A model generated the notes under the pieces. That model searched no databases and was not told the origin of the DNA. It saw only the letters and a list, made by a program, of their open reading frames with translations. Positions 42,717 through 51,626 of a stretch of DNA of 61,983 nucleotides are shown here, piece by piece. The stretch is from Sphingobium arseniciresistens (GTDB taxonomy: Bacteria; Pseudomonadota; Alphaproteobacteria; Sphingomonadales; Sphingomonadaceae), in the NCBI GenBank assembly GCA_029167225.1, contig JARFNK010000031.1:1-61983 (forward strand). Direction: 5' to 3'. Position numbers and translations under genes: made by a program. How positions within the stretch are numbered: the first letter of the stretch is position 1; every line of letters begins with the position of its first letter.

Positions 42717-45185
42717 TCATTGCGCCCGCAAGCTTCTCACAGCCCCCTTAAGACCAGTTCCACCCGTGACACTAAATTTCACGCTGCCAGGAGTTTGCCC
42801 GGAACGTAGGATCGCCAGAGCGAAGCCGTTGTGCAGGACCTTTTTGTTCCCCGCGAACAGATCGTCGCTCCAATGATCGCCATTATCCACGGCGATCAAG
42901 CGCCCAGCGCCACTGACATTGAAAGTGATTTCGCTGGTGGCCGTGGGCACCCTGCGTCCCTTGCTGTCCACGGCGTAAACCTTCACATATTGTAGATCCA
43001 TTCCGTCGGCCTTCCAGGCCGGATTTTCCGCCTCGATTTGCAGCGCCACTGCCTCGCCGGTCGTCTCAATCTGATCCCGGGCGACGACCTTGCCGCCGGT
43101 ACGCCCCACCGCGGTAATTTGACCCGCCGCATAGGGGACGTCCTTCCAGTAGATTGTATTGCGCTGCCGGACGTCGGTGGAATTCCTTTGCACGCCGATG
43201 GACTTACCGTTGACCAGAAGTTCGACGTCTTCGGCATTGGTGTAGGTATAGACATTGTAAGTCTTGCCGGCCTGGCGGTTCCAGTTGGCCGATATGATCT
43301 TTTGCCCGACCATTACGTCATTCCACATCTTCGACTCGCCTTCATTGTCGACGACGCCGATCTTGACTACCGGCTCATCGGCAAAGATGCTTTTGGTGAG
43401 CCAAGCCTGTGGGAAAGGCTCCAGCGCATGGTTGAAGAAGGAATAGGCCCAACCCTTTTTCGGCCAACCATCGGACTCACCCCAATATTCGACGGCACCC
43501 CAATAGGCCAAGCCGACCATCTTTTCGCGGTCCATGCCAAAATAGGGTGCGGCCAGTTCGTTGGTGACTGCCTCGCTCTGGTAGACAATCATGTCCGGGG
43601 CATGCTTCAGATACTCCTGATAATCGTCCCAGACATAATTGAACGAGGCCACGTCTGTAACCGTCGCGAGTTCGGGCGGGACGATGTTTTCTTTCAACTT
43701 GAAGTCGGGGTCTGCCTTGATGATGCCATTGGCGCGCGCCGGATACATCGCTACCGTCGTCTTGCGGGTGGGGTCGTAGCGTTTCGCCACGACATCCATG
43801 ATGCGATAGGTGGTCTTGCCCCAGTCGCCAGTCGGCCAGTTCCAGCGCGTCTCCTGAAACTGCAGTTCGTTGCCGAAGCTCCACAGGATCACTGACGGGT
43901 GATTGCGGTCGCGCTTGATCCACTCCTTCTCGTTGTCGAACCACACATCGTTCCAGGGCTTGCTGCCAGCCCAGGCCGTGGTGCTGCCCCACTTGTCATA
44001 GAGTTCATCGACAATCAGCAGGCCTTTTTCATCCGCAAGGTCGAGGAAGGATTCCGAATAGGGGTTATGCGAGGTGCGGATATGGTTGAAGCCGAAGGCC
44101 TTCAGACGATCCATCATTCGGGCAATCGATGTCCGATAGGCGGCGACGCCGACGGCGCCAAGGTCATCATGATTGGCCACGCCCTTCAGGAAGACCTTCT
44201 TGCCGTTGAGGCGCAGGCCGAATTCCTTGGAAAACTCGACCGTCCGGATGCCGAAGCGCTTGGTCAGCCTGTCGATCACTTTGCCGTCGGCTACCAACTC
44301 AACTTCGGCGGTGTACAGCCTGGGAGTCTCGATCGACCACAATTGCGGGTCTGCCACCGAGAGCCCCGGCAGCGGCACTTCGACGGTAGGTAGATTGCGC
44401 GGCGCTGGCACGAGAGCATTGGATGTGCCCACCAGCTGCCCCTGCGGCGAGAAAATCTTCGACCTGATCTCGACGGCATCGGCCTTGCCTTTCAGGCCAG
44501 CCACCTCGACCTGCACGGCGACCTTGGCGTCGTGCGGGGTGATGTCCGGCGTCGTCACGAAAATGCCGTGCCGCGCTATTGAGACCGGGTTCCTGACGAC
44601 CAGGTGCACGTCGCGGAACAGCCCGCCACCAGTGTACCAGCGCGAATTGCCGTCCTTCGTCGAAGCGCGCACAGCCACGACATTGTCGGCGTCGTAGCGA
44701 ATGACATCGGCAATGTCGGCCTCGAAGCCCAGATAACCATAGGCTGTGGCTCCGACCTTCTTTCCATTTACCCAGACCTCACCCGACAGCATGATGCCTT
44801 CGAAATCGAGCAGGATCTGCTTCCCTTTCCAGTCGGCATCGGCCCTGAAAGTCTTGCGGTACCAGCCGACGTCGGGCGCCTTGAAGCCGCGACCGCGGTT
44901 TGCCGTTTTGTCCCAAGGCTGCTCAATCTGAAAGTCGTGCGGCAGATCCAGCTTGCGCCAGCCCCTGTCATCGAAGGTGGGGGCCTCCGCACCGTTGATG
45001 TCGCCCTGTCGGAAGGTCCAGCCAAAATTGAAAAGTTGCCTGGTCCTGGCAGTGTCCTTGGCTCCGGCGGAATGCATGATCGCAGCAGTTCCGCTTCCAT
45101 CTCGGGAAACGGTCGACTGGGCCAATGCTGGATGTGATAGCAGGCTGGCCCACAAGAGCGGAGCGAGGAATAGGTGCTTCATCAT
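42717..45185 (-). CDS. GH2 beta-galactosidase-like enzyme, exported
   Basis: An 822-residue protein with signal peptide MMKHLFLAPLLWASLLSHPA. GH2 layout: sugar-binding domain (FNFGWTFRQGDINGAEAPTF, LPHDFQIEQPWDK), Ig-like domain, and barrel with the acid/base in ILWSFGNELQ (Glu440) and the nucleophile in MIVYQSEAVTNEL (Glu538). The C-terminal DUF4982-type (NVYTYTNAEDVELLVNGKSI) and GH2 C-terminal Ig-like domain follow. SFLDLADEKGLLIVDELYDK is the conserved barrel strand of beta-galactosidases. Two adjacent ATGs compete as start (45185, 45182). The GH43 gene lies 89 bp upstream on the same strand, so the two form an operon. Confidence 0.92.
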   Translation of the reverse strand: MMKHLFLAPLLWASLLSHPALAQSTVSRDGSGTAAIMHSAGAKDTARTRQLFNFGWTFRQGDINGAEAPTFDDRGWRKLDLPHDFQIEQPWDKTANRGRGFKAPDVGWYRKTFRADADWKGKQILLDFEGIMLSGEVWVNGKKVGATAYGYLGFEADIADVIRYDADNVVAVRASTKDGNSRWYTGGGLFRDVHLVVRNPVSIARHGIFVTTPDITPHDAKVAVQVEVAGLKGKADAVEIRSKIFSPQGQLVGTSNALVPAPRNLPTVEVPLPGLSVADPQLWSIETPRLYTAEVELVADGKVIDRLTKRFGIRTVEFSKEFGLRLNGKKVFLKGVANHDDLGAVGVAAYRTSIARMMDRLKAFGFNHIRTSHNPYSESFLDLADEKGLLIVDELYDKWGSTTAWAGSKPWNDVWFDNEKEWIKRDRNHPSVILWSFGNELQFQETRWNWPTGDWGKTTYRIMDVVAKRYDPTRKTTVAMYPARANGIIKADPDFKLKENIVPPELATVTDVASFNYVWDDYQEYLKHAPDMIVYQSEAVTNELAAPYFGMDREKMVGLAYWGAVEYWGESDGWPKKGWAYSFFNHALEPFPQAWLTKSIFADEPVVKIGVVDNEGESKMWNDVMVGQKIISANWNRQAGKTYNVYTYTNAEDVELLVNGKSIGVQRNSTDVRQRNTIYWKDVPYAAGQITAVGRTGGKVVARDQIETTGEAVALQIEAENPAWKADGMDLQYVKVYAVDSKGRRVPTATSEITFNVSGAGRLIAVDNGDHWSDDLFAGNKKVLHNGFALAILRSGQTPGSVKFSVTGGTGLKGAVRSLRAQ

Positions 45186-45274
45186 TCGCCTTTTATTTAG
45201 CCAGCAGGGATTGCGCGTCGGCAAAATCGAAATGGGGCAAGAGTGCCGCCCATGACGCCATGAAATCGCTTTGC

Positions 45275-46540
45275 TTACGCATTCCATGACTTGCTTGCGA
45301 AGGGTTGTTTCTTTGACAAAACGACTCTTCCGTCGGGGTCAAACGCGATGGCCGCCAATCCGGGTTTCTCACGGAATGGCATTTGATTGTCGTTGCCGAA
45401 ATAGGTCTGCCACCATTGCCCGCTACTATCGCAAAAGACGTTGCCACCTCCGCCGCCCGATGGCCCCTCGTGTCGTTCGCGATAGGGACCGAGCAACTTG
45501 TCGGACGATGCGAACATGAAAGAATAGCGGCCTTCGAAAAAGTCGCAGCAGCCTAGATAGTAGCGGCCACCCGACTTGAAGATCGTTGCTCCCTCGAAGC
45601 CTACGCGCGCTTGGGGTGGGAGTTCGGGTTTCGCATGATCGATCGACGCCGCTGGCATGTCGTACACGATTGGCTGCCAGTCGCCGACGAACGCGCTGAA
45701 GTCGCGCTTCACTTCGCGGATCTGCGCGGCGGCGCCATAAGTCAGGTAGATGCGTCCGTCCTCGTCCTCGAAGAGCGTTGGATCGATACCGCCCTTGATG
45801 GGGGTGTCCTGAACCACATGGACATAGGGGCCGTCGGGCTTGCCGCTCGTGCTCTTGAGAATTGCCATGCCCACGCCACTGATGCAGTGGCATAGATAGT
45901 AGGTTCCGCCAATGAAATGGATCTCCGGCGCCCAGATCGTGCGGAACGGCACGCCCTCTCGCATTGTCCAGTTTTTCTCCCAGGTGCCATCGCGATCAAT
46001 GCTCCATACGAGGCCGAGATAACGCCATGTCTTCAGGTCGGTCGAGGAATATAACTCTATACCGTCGTTCAGCGCCCAGCAGTTGTCGCCTGTCGTCCCC
46101 GTCATATAATAGCTGCCGTCTCCGCCAATGCAGATGACTGTGTCGCGGATGTGGACGTCCCAAATCGGCCGCAGAGGAGGCATCAAACCCTTAGCGACCG
46201 CTGAACCACTATCGTCATTGGCCCACGGCGCAGTCGGGTAAGAGCGCGGTACCGGCCCCTTATATTTGACGTCGCTTAAGCCCGATACCCAACCGCCCCG
46301 CGCTGTCGCGTCAGTGACCGCTTTTCCAGGACCGCTGATACCGGAGTAGGGCCAATAATCCTTGGCCGGTGCGGGCACAACGCGTCGGCTATTATCGATA
46401 TCGTCATGCTTAGGCGCGCCAGGTTTTGGATAGCGATTGTAGACGAACTTCCTTTCCAGTGCTCCTGCTGGGATGGCTATGGTGGCCGCGCTCGCGGCAC
46501 AGCCTGCAAGCAGTGCACGCCGGCTCAGTTTATAAAGCAT
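45275..46540 (-). CDS. GH43-family glycosidase, Tat-exported
   Basis: A 421-residue protein with twin-arginine leader LSRRALLAGCAASAATIAIP after a strong GGGGAGAGG ribosome site. The five-bladed propeller shows IWDVHIRDTVICIGGDGSYY (putative base Asp), FRTIWAPEIHFIGGTYYLCH, GGIDPTLFEDEDGRIYLTYG and ARVGFEGATIFKSGGRYYLG, with the candidate acid Glu in GFEGA. This subgroup lacks the usual HPDP and has WDVHIRD instead. Likely activities are arabinofuranosidase, galactosidase or xylosidase. It is first gene of the GH43-GH2 operon, which suggests degradation of a galactose/arabinose-containing side chain. Confidence 0.88.
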   Translation of the reverse strand: MLYKLSRRALLAGCAASAATIAIPAGALERKFVYNRYPKPGAPKHDDIDNSRRVVPAPAKDYWPYSGISGPGKAVTDATARGGWVSGLSDVKYKGPVPRSYPTAPWANDDSGSAVAKGLMPPLRPIWDVHIRDTVICIGGDGSYYMTGTTGDNCWALNDGIELYSSTDLKTWRYLGLVWSIDRDGTWEKNWTMREGVPFRTIWAPEIHFIGGTYYLCHCISGVGMAILKSTSGKPDGPYVHVVQDTPIKGGIDPTLFEDEDGRIYLTYGAAAQIREVKRDFSAFVGDWQPIVYDMPAASIDHAKPELPPQARVGFEGATIFKSGGRYYLGCCDFFEGRYSFMFASSDKLLGPYRERHEGPSGGGGGNVFCDSSGQWWQTYFGNDNQMPFREKPGLAAIAFDPDGRVVLSKKQPFASKSWNA

Positions 46541-47513
46541 AGCCTCTCCCCGTCTTTTCTTTTGAACTCAACCCGCGCCATATTCAGGCAATCTTGCTGG
46601 GCCCGTTCGGCGATGACTTTGAAATCCCCCGCGCGTTGCTGCCCGTGCAGACCGAAAGTACGGCTGAATTGGCTGATTTGCTGCAATTTCGACAATAGAT
46701 TGCGTAACCTTCAGCAAGGTTTGAAACTGCAGATCATCGGTTCTGGCAGCAGTCCGCAACGCTGATTCCCCTATCAATGGTGACTTTTATCGGGGCTCCA
46801 CCTCAAACAATCAACAAAAATGTGCCGTAATTTGGATGATGTGTTCACAATATGGTGTGCATCAGATCTTTTTTTCCAAGTCGGATTTACTGACGGTTTT
46901 ATATCAGCCTCCCACGAAGCAGATTCACGCGGGGATTCCTCAGAGGCAAATTTCTGAATCGAGGGCTTCCTGTTTGAAGGCGTTGCCATGCTCCCAAGGC
47001 GCGAACTACGTCCGCCGACTTCTGAGAGCGAACGAGGGCAAAGACCTCAAAGCCCTTTGCGACGAAATGCCAGATCAAGCTGAGCCTGGGCGCGCGAGTT
47101 GTTGAGGTTGCGCCACTGCCGATCTTCGAGACGAAATGGGAGATGCCTGATCAGCGACGACACGATGCTCCTCGTGTCCTTATTTGCGACCTTGACAGAG
47201 AAGGAAGAGGAATGCCCGGCAGCTCCCAATTTGAGAATGGCAGATTTCAGTGAAAGAAAGACATCGCCAATGAGCGGAACTGTCCGCTCCTCAGGAACTT
47301 AGATCGTTGGCCGAATGCCTCATATGAGTCGACATCGGAATGCGGCAGTTTGGACAAATCTGCCGCTAGCGGCGCGCGGCGCAAGATACGAATTTGCTCA
47401 ATAGCAGACACGGACCCGGATGGTTGATCGTTCTGATTCCAGTGCAAGAAGCGGAGTTCGTCACTTTCTGTAGGCCCGCATAAGCGGCTCGTTGTCCACG
47501 CAAGGAGCCTTTC
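46541..47513. other. Long non-coding stretch
   Basis: 973 bp with no supported gene. It holds the promoter of the GH43-GH2 operon (leftward) and of the flavin reductase-like gene (rightward, AAGGAG at 47502). Open frames of 60-120 codons occur on both strands without ribosome sites or recognisable motifs. The base composition is more AT-rich than the flanks, and debris of lost genes is possible. Confidence 0.5.
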
Positions 47514-48209
47514 ATGATCGATACCCATATCGCGATCGAACCGTCGATCCTCTATCTTGGAACCCCTGTGGTTCTCATCAGCACCGAAAATGAGGACGGC
47601 ACAGCCAATCTCGCGCCGATGTCGTCCGCGTGGTGGCTCGGATGGCGCTGTATGCTCGGTCTTCAGACTGCTTCACAAACGCCGCAGAACATGATGCGCA
47701 CGGGGCAGTGTGTGCTCAATCTTGCCTCGCCGAGGCAAGCCGAAGCGGTGAACAGGCTGGCGCGACTGACCGGCACCAAGGACATGCCCGAATTGAAGCA
47801 GAAATTGGGCTATGCCTACGAGCCCAGCAAGTTCGAAGTAGCGGGTCTCACTCCCGTCGCGTCGCACACGGTGGCCCCGCCGCGCGCGCTGGAATGTCCG
47901 ATCCAACTGGAGGCCGTCGTTGCAGAACGGCACGACCTCATGGCCGACGATCCGCAGGTCGCAGGTCTTATTTCCGCCTTCGAGGTGCGGATCACCAAGG
48001 TCCACGTTCACCCGAGCCTGCTCATGGAAGGCCATGAGAACCGGATTGATCCAGCCAAGTGGCAGCCGCTCATCATGAACTTCCAGAAGCTCTATGGCGT
48101 CTCCAGCGAGGAGATCATCCCGTCGCGCCTCGCCGAAATCGAGGAGCATCTCTATCGCATGCCCGATGTCGATCGAGCCCGCGACGAAGCACTTGTCGCG
48201 CCGGTCTGA
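47514..48209 (+). CDS. Flavin reductase-like domain protein
   Basis: A 231-residue FMN-binding split-barrel protein. YLGTPVVLISTENEDGTANL, APMSSAWWLGWRCMLGLQTA, SQTPQNMMRTGQCVLNLASP and PIQLEAVVAERHDLM are typical of the flavin reductase-like family (DIM6/NTAB). Such proteins bind FMN and either reduce flavin with NAD(P)H or act on small oxidised substrates. The ribosome site AAGGAG is seven bases upstream. It precedes the SigF cluster by 157 bp, with a hairpin between, so it is probably a separate transcript. Confidence 0.88.
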   Translation: MIDTHIAIEPSILYLGTPVVLISTENEDGTANLAPMSSAWWLGWRCMLGLQTASQTPQNMMRTGQCVLNLASPRQAEAVNRLARLTGTKDMPELKQKLGYAYEPSKFEVAGLTPVASHTVAPPRALECPIQLEAVVAERHDLMADDPQVAGLISAFEVRITKVHVHPSLLMEGHENRIDPAKWQPLIMNFQKLYGVSSEEIIPSRLAEIEEHLYRMPDVDRARDEALVAPV

Positions 48210-48220
48210 CGGTCGCTGGT

Positions 48221-48244
48221 GTCCCGGCCCGTCTGGGGCGGGAC
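48221..48244 (+). terminator. Hairpin after the flavin reductase gene
   Basis: GTCCCGGCCC (48221-48230) pairs with GGGGCGGGAC (48235-48244) apart from one position, with a four-base loop, 11 bp after the stop codon. There is no T-run, so Rho-independent termination is uncertain. It lies before the ECF promoter and would insulate it. Confidence 0.45.
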
Positions 48245-48298
48245 GCCGGCCGCCGGGACCAGATAATGAACCGCAGCGAAAAAAAAGATCGCGCCATG

Positions 48299-48326
48299 GT
48301 GACCCAATCGGTGTTGCCGACGAATA
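48299..48326 (+). promoter_or_regulatory. ECF sigma (SigF-type) promoter
   Basis: GTGACC (48299-48304), 16 bases, then CGAATA (48321-48326). This closely resembles the SigF promoter of Caulobacter-type systems (TGTAACC...CGAATA) and stands directly upstream of the sigF-like gene, the expected place for autoregulation. The predicted transcription start near 48333 lies at the first in-frame ATG (48334), which supports translation starting at a later ATG (48367 or 48373). Confidence 0.72.
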
Positions 48327-48366
48327 TACTGATATGTTTCCCCGCCCGATCTCTAGATTGAAACCC

Positions 48367-48942
48367 ATGCCCATGCGGACACAGCGCGGCAGCGAGCTTC
48401 CGGCGCGCCTTGGTCAATCCGGCGAATGGGGCGCGCTCATGACGGCCGCGCAGGCAGGGCATGGTGGTACGTACCAACGGCTGCTGACCGAACTCTCGCA
48501 ATGGCTGGTCCGCTATTTCCAGCGACGTCTGCCGGCCGGCGATGTCGACGATGCCGTGCAGGAGACGCTGCTCGCGATCCATCGCCGTCGCCATACCTAC
48601 GACCCGCGACTGCCGTTCGCGCCCTGGCTGGCGGCGATCGCCAAGCGCAAATGGATCGACCAGCTCCGCAGCATGGGACGGCGGCCGTTCGAGGAATTGC
48701 CCGACGACATCCCCGTTGGCGATCACGAAACGACTGTGACGAGTGCCACGGTGCTAGCCAGTCTGCTTGGCGAACTTCGCCCGGCACAGGTGCAGGCCAT
48801 CACGCTGGTCAAGCTGCAAGGCTACAGCATCGAAGACGTGGTCCGGGAGACCGGTATTTCGGCATCAGCCGTCAAGATGAACATCCACCGCGGGCTCGCC
48901 CGTCTCACCGACATCCTAGAGAAGACCGATGACCTCGACTGA
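48367..48942 (+). CDS. ECF sigma factor, SigF-like
   Basis: A 191-residue sigma factor if started at the ATG at 48367. Region 2 is LVRYFQRRLPAGDVDDAVQE with TLLAIHRRRHTYDPRLPFAP and WLAAIAKRKWIDQLRS. Region 4 is LRPAQVQAITLVKLQGYSIE with DVVRETGISASAVKMNIHRG. PFAPWLAAIAKRKWIDQLR is the signature of SigF-type ECF factors partnered by DUF1109/NrsF anti-sigma proteins. These respond to oxidants or heavy metals. The start is chosen downstream of the predicted transcription start; 48373 and 48439 are alternatives. It overlaps the anti-sigma gene by 14 bp. Confidence 0.92.
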   Translation: MPMRTQRGSELPARLGQSGEWGALMTAAQAGHGGTYQRLLTELSQWLVRYFQRRLPAGDVDDAVQETLLAIHRRRHTYDPRLPFAPWLAAIAKRKWIDQLRSMGRRPFEELPDDIPVGDHETTVTSATVLASLLGELRPAQVQAITLVKLQGYSIEDVVRETGISASAVKMNIHRGLARLTDILEKTDDLD

Positions 48943-49573
48943 TGCCCTGATCCTCGACCTTTCTGCCGATCTCGTCCCGGTGAAACGGCGAAAAGTCTCG
49001 CAGGAGGTGGCGGTGCTGGTGGCACTAGCGGCGGCGGAGCTGATCGCAATCCTTGCTGTGGGGGCCATGCGGCCGGATATGAGCCGAGTGATCCTTTCCC
49101 CCTTCATGATGTGGAAGATGGGGAGTCTTGCGTTGCTCGCCGGATTGACCGTCACCATCGCCATTCGGTCCTTCGCGCCGCCAGCCTCGTCGCGGCGGGG
49201 CCTGATGCTGGTGCTCGGGCTTGCCCTGCTGGCCGTGCTCGGCGGAACCTTCGTGACCTCGGCTGCCGAGAGCAGTCGGCCGTTGGTCGATCGCCTCATG
49301 CCGGTTCATGGCCTCCTTTGCGCGACCGCCATCACCGTCCTGGCGACGCCGATCATGGCTGCACTGGCTGTCCTGATGCGGCGTGCGGCGCCGGTCCGCC
49401 CTAAGGACAGCGCGCTCGCGTGTGGCCTCGCCGCATCCACCTGCGGTGCCCTCATCTTCACGGCCTGCTGCCCGATGAACGACCCGCTCTATATCGCCGT
49501 CTGGTATTCGCTGGGTGTTGCCGCTGTCGCCATGACCGCGCGATGGCTCCTGCCGAGGCGCTTCCGACTGTAA
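48929..49573 (+). CDS. NrsF-like (DUF1109) anti-sigma factor
   Basis: A 214-residue protein with six predicted membrane segments (AVLVALAAAELIAILAVGAM, MGSLALLAGLTVTIAIRSFA, GLMLVLGLALLAVLGGTFV and three more). Conserved cysteines include C in GLAASTCGALIFTACCPMND followed by PLYIAVWYSLGVAA. This is the DUF1109 pattern of NrsF, which holds SigF inactive until two cysteines are modified by oxidants or metals. It is coupled to sigF by a 14-bp overlap. Confidence 0.92.
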   Translation: MTSTDALILDLSADLVPVKRRKVSQEVAVLVALAAAELIAILAVGAMRPDMSRVILSPFMMWKMGSLALLAGLTVTIAIRSFAPPASSRRGLMLVLGLALLAVLGGTFVTSAAESSRPLVDRLMPVHGLLCATAITVLATPIMAALAVLMRRAAPVRPKDSALACGLAASTCGALIFTACCPMNDPLYIAVWYSLGVAAVAMTARWLLPRRFRL

Positions 49574-49680
49574 TTCCGCCGGTAGCGGCCCGCTCTCCCC
49601 CCGATCTTCGTCTCCCGATGCCCCGCGCGCCGGGCCCGGCCGCACGCGCCCTCGTTCCACCGCCTGACAAGGAGTTTCCC

Positions 49681-50265
49681 ATGAATACGACCATTACGAT
49701 CCCGCAACCCGACGCCGGCAGCGACACCGCATCGCATTGGCTCAAGCGCTATTATTTCGCCCGTTTCGCTTTTTCGGCCGTGTGGGTCGCTGTAGCTTTC
49801 GCCATCGCCAGGGACGAGCCGGCTTTGGCCGCAGTCATGATGGTTGCCTATCCTGCCTGGGACGCGCTTGCCAACTTCGTCGATGCGCGGCGCAGCGGCG
49901 GGAGCGGGCGCAACAAGGCGCAGTTCCTGAACTTCATCGTCAGCGTCATAACCGCGCTGGCCGTCGCGATCGCGCTCGGGCGAAGCCTGAACAGCGTGCT
50001 GATCGTGTTCGGCGTCTGGGCCGGCTTCTCGGGCATGTTGCAGCTCGCGACCGCAGTCGGTCGCTGGAAGACGACCGGTGCGCAATGGGCGATGATCCTG
50101 AGCGGCGCCCAGTCCACGCTCGCTGCGATCTTTATGGTCAAGACTGCGCAAGGGACGACCGCGGTCGGCATCACGGACATCGCGCCTTATGCGGCCTTCG
50201 GCGCCTTCTACTTCCTTGTCTCAGCCATCTCGCTGGCAGTGCGCGACGCACGACGTGCCGGCTAA
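49681..50265 (+). CDS. DUF308-family membrane protein
   Basis: A 194-residue protein with about six membrane helices (FARFAFSAVWVAVAFAIARD, PALAAVMMVAYPAWDALANF, FLNFIVSVITALAVAIALGR, VLIVFGVWAGFSGMLQLATA and two more). AAGGAG precedes the ATG at a good distance. It follows the anti-sigma gene by 107 bp in the same direction, so it is probably part of the SigF regulon. DUF308 relatives include HdeD-like stress proteins. Function unknown. Confidence 0.82.
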   Translation: MNTTITIPQPDAGSDTASHWLKRYYFARFAFSAVWVAVAFAIARDEPALAAVMMVAYPAWDALANFVDARRSGGSGRNKAQFLNFIVSVITALAVAIALGRSLNSVLIVFGVWAGFSGMLQLATAVGRWKTTGAQWAMILSGAQSTLAAIFMVKTAQGTTAVGITDIAPYAAFGAFYFLVSAISLAVRDARRAG

Positions 50266-50275
50266 GCTCACAGGC

Positions 50276-50935
50276 TCAGCGAGCGGCCCGGAAGGTCAGA
50301 TTGTAGCGCGAACTGCCTGCCGGGCTGTCGCCGCCCCGCAGCGTGTCGATGCCATGGAACGTCAACCGGGCCGGACCGCCCCAGACGACCACGTCGCCAT
50401 GAAACAGGCGCACTCGCGTCGGCCTGTCGCCGCGGTTCGCGCCACCCCACAGGAACGTCGCCGGGAGCCCCAGCGACACCGAGACGATCGGCGCCGCGAA
50501 GTCGCGCTCGTTGCGATCCTGGTGAAGCGCAAGCCGGGAGCCCTGCGCATATCGGTTCATCAGGCAGGAGTCGGGATCGAAGCCCGGATAGCCGGCGACC
50601 TCGGCCGCTTGCATCGCGAGGCGGCGAAACGGCTCAGGCATGGCCGGCCAGCGCTTCCCCGATTGCGGATCGACCGGATCGTAGCGATAGCCGGTCCGGT
50701 CTGTGACCCACCCCACGCTGCCGCAGTTGGTCATCGCCACAGACATGGCTTGTCCGCCAGGGGTGAACATGTTGCGAAACGGAGCTTCGGCGGCGACCCT
50801 GTGAAGATCGGCGAGCAGGGCATCCGCCTCCCCTGTAGCGAACCCGCCGAGCAGCAGGGCTCCCGGTTGTAACGGCACGGCCTGTCGACCGTCTTCGAAC
50901 AGATCGGTTGGGAAGCGAATCTCACGCGGCGTCAT
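50276..50935 (-). CDS. alkB: AlkB, DNA/RNA demethylase (2-oxoglutarate/Fe(II))
   Basis: A 219-residue dioxygenase. MNRYAQGSRLALHQDRNERD carries the His-x-Asp iron ligands, LTFHGIDTLRGG the distal His and SSRYNLTFR the 2-oxoglutarate-binding arginines. NRYAQGSRLALHQDRNE is diagnostic for true AlkB. It oxidatively removes 1-methyladenine and 3-methylcytosine. Its start overlaps the end of the preceding 2OG oxygenase gene by 14 bp. It is the third gene of an operon led by ogt, with an Ada-box candidate in front. Confidence 0.95.
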   Translation of the reverse strand: MTPREIRFPTDLFEDGRQAVPLQPGALLLGGFATGEADALLADLHRVAAEAPFRNMFTPGGQAMSVAMTNCGSVGWVTDRTGYRYDPVDPQSGKRWPAMPEPFRRLAMQAAEVAGYPGFDPDSCLMNRYAQGSRLALHQDRNERDFAAPIVSVSLGLPATFLWGGANRGDRPTRVRLFHGDVVVWGGPARLTFHGIDTLRGGDSPAGSSRYNLTFRAAR

Positions 50936-51626
50936 GGAAAATGATCCCCAGGGTATGCCGGCGGCCAGAGCGCACCTCGCTGACGCCGTGCCGCAGCATC
51001 ACACGGTAGTCGCCTCGGGTGCCGCGATGGGGCCGGCTGTTTACGGCGAACACTACCGCATCTCCCTTCGTGAGCGGGACGACTGCGGCCCGCGACTGCA
51101 TCCGCGGCCGCTGCTCGGTGAGCACGAACTCGCCACCCTCGAACGCTTCATGGGGCTGCGAGAGCAGCACTGCTGCCTGCAGGGGGAAGACATGCTCGCC
51201 ATAGAGGTCCTGGTGGAGGCAGTTATAGTCGCCTGAACCATATTGCAGCAGCAACGGCGTGGGCCGGCGTTGTCCGCCGGCGTGGCAGCGCGCGAGGAAT
51301 GCCGCGTGGGTTGCCGGAAACCGCACATCCATGCCCATGCGATCGTGCCATGCGTTCGCGATTGGGGCGAGCCGGGGGTAAAGCTCTGTCCGGACCGCCT
51401 GAACGAGGTCAGGCAGCGGATAGGAGAAATAGCGATATTCGCCCTTCCCAAAGCCGTGCCTAGCCATGACGACGTGACTGCGGAACGCGGGGCTATCTCC
51501 GTAAAGGCCAGCAAGCGCGTCGCACTCGGCCCCGGACAGCAGTTTGGGCAACACGGCCCAGCCCTGCCGGTCGAGATCGTCGCCGACGGTCGTCCAGTCG
51601 AAGTCCATGAGGCGCGCGCCGGTCAT
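50922..51626 (-). CDS. 2OG-Fe(II) oxygenase of the alkylation-repair operon (function unknown)
   Basis: A 234-residue oxygenase with a double-stranded beta-helix. CLHQDLYGEHVFPLQAAVLL holds the HxD iron ligands, EGGEFVLTEQRPRMQSRAAV the core strands, FAVNSRPHRGTRGDYR the distal His and RRHTLGIIFHDA the 2-oxoglutarate Arg. It is not an AlkB: it lacks the nucleotide-recognition lid and resembles the uncharacterised prolyl-hydroxylase-like group. It is translationally coupled to ogt (ATGA overlap, 51623-51626) and to alkB (14-bp overlap). Position strongly implies a role in alkylation damage, but the substrate is unknown. Confidence 0.9.
   Translation of the reverse strand: MTGARLMDFDWTTVGDDLDRQGWAVLPKLLSGAECDALAGLYGDSPAFRSHVVMARHGFGKGEYRYFSYPLPDLVQAVRTELYPRLAPIANAWHDRMGMDVRFPATHAAFLARCHAGGQRRPTPLLLQYGSGDYNCLHQDLYGEHVFPLQAAVLLSQPHEAFEGGEFVLTEQRPRMQSRAAVVPLTKGDAVVFAVNSRPHRGTRGDYRVMLRHGVSEVRSGRRHTLGIIFHDAA

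Noticed and set aside
47047-47229. 60-codon minus-strand frame in the 46.5-47.5 kb gap with a HLPFRLEDRQW stretch
   Set aside because: Looked like a possible transposase tail, but I could not tie it to any family or find IS ends.
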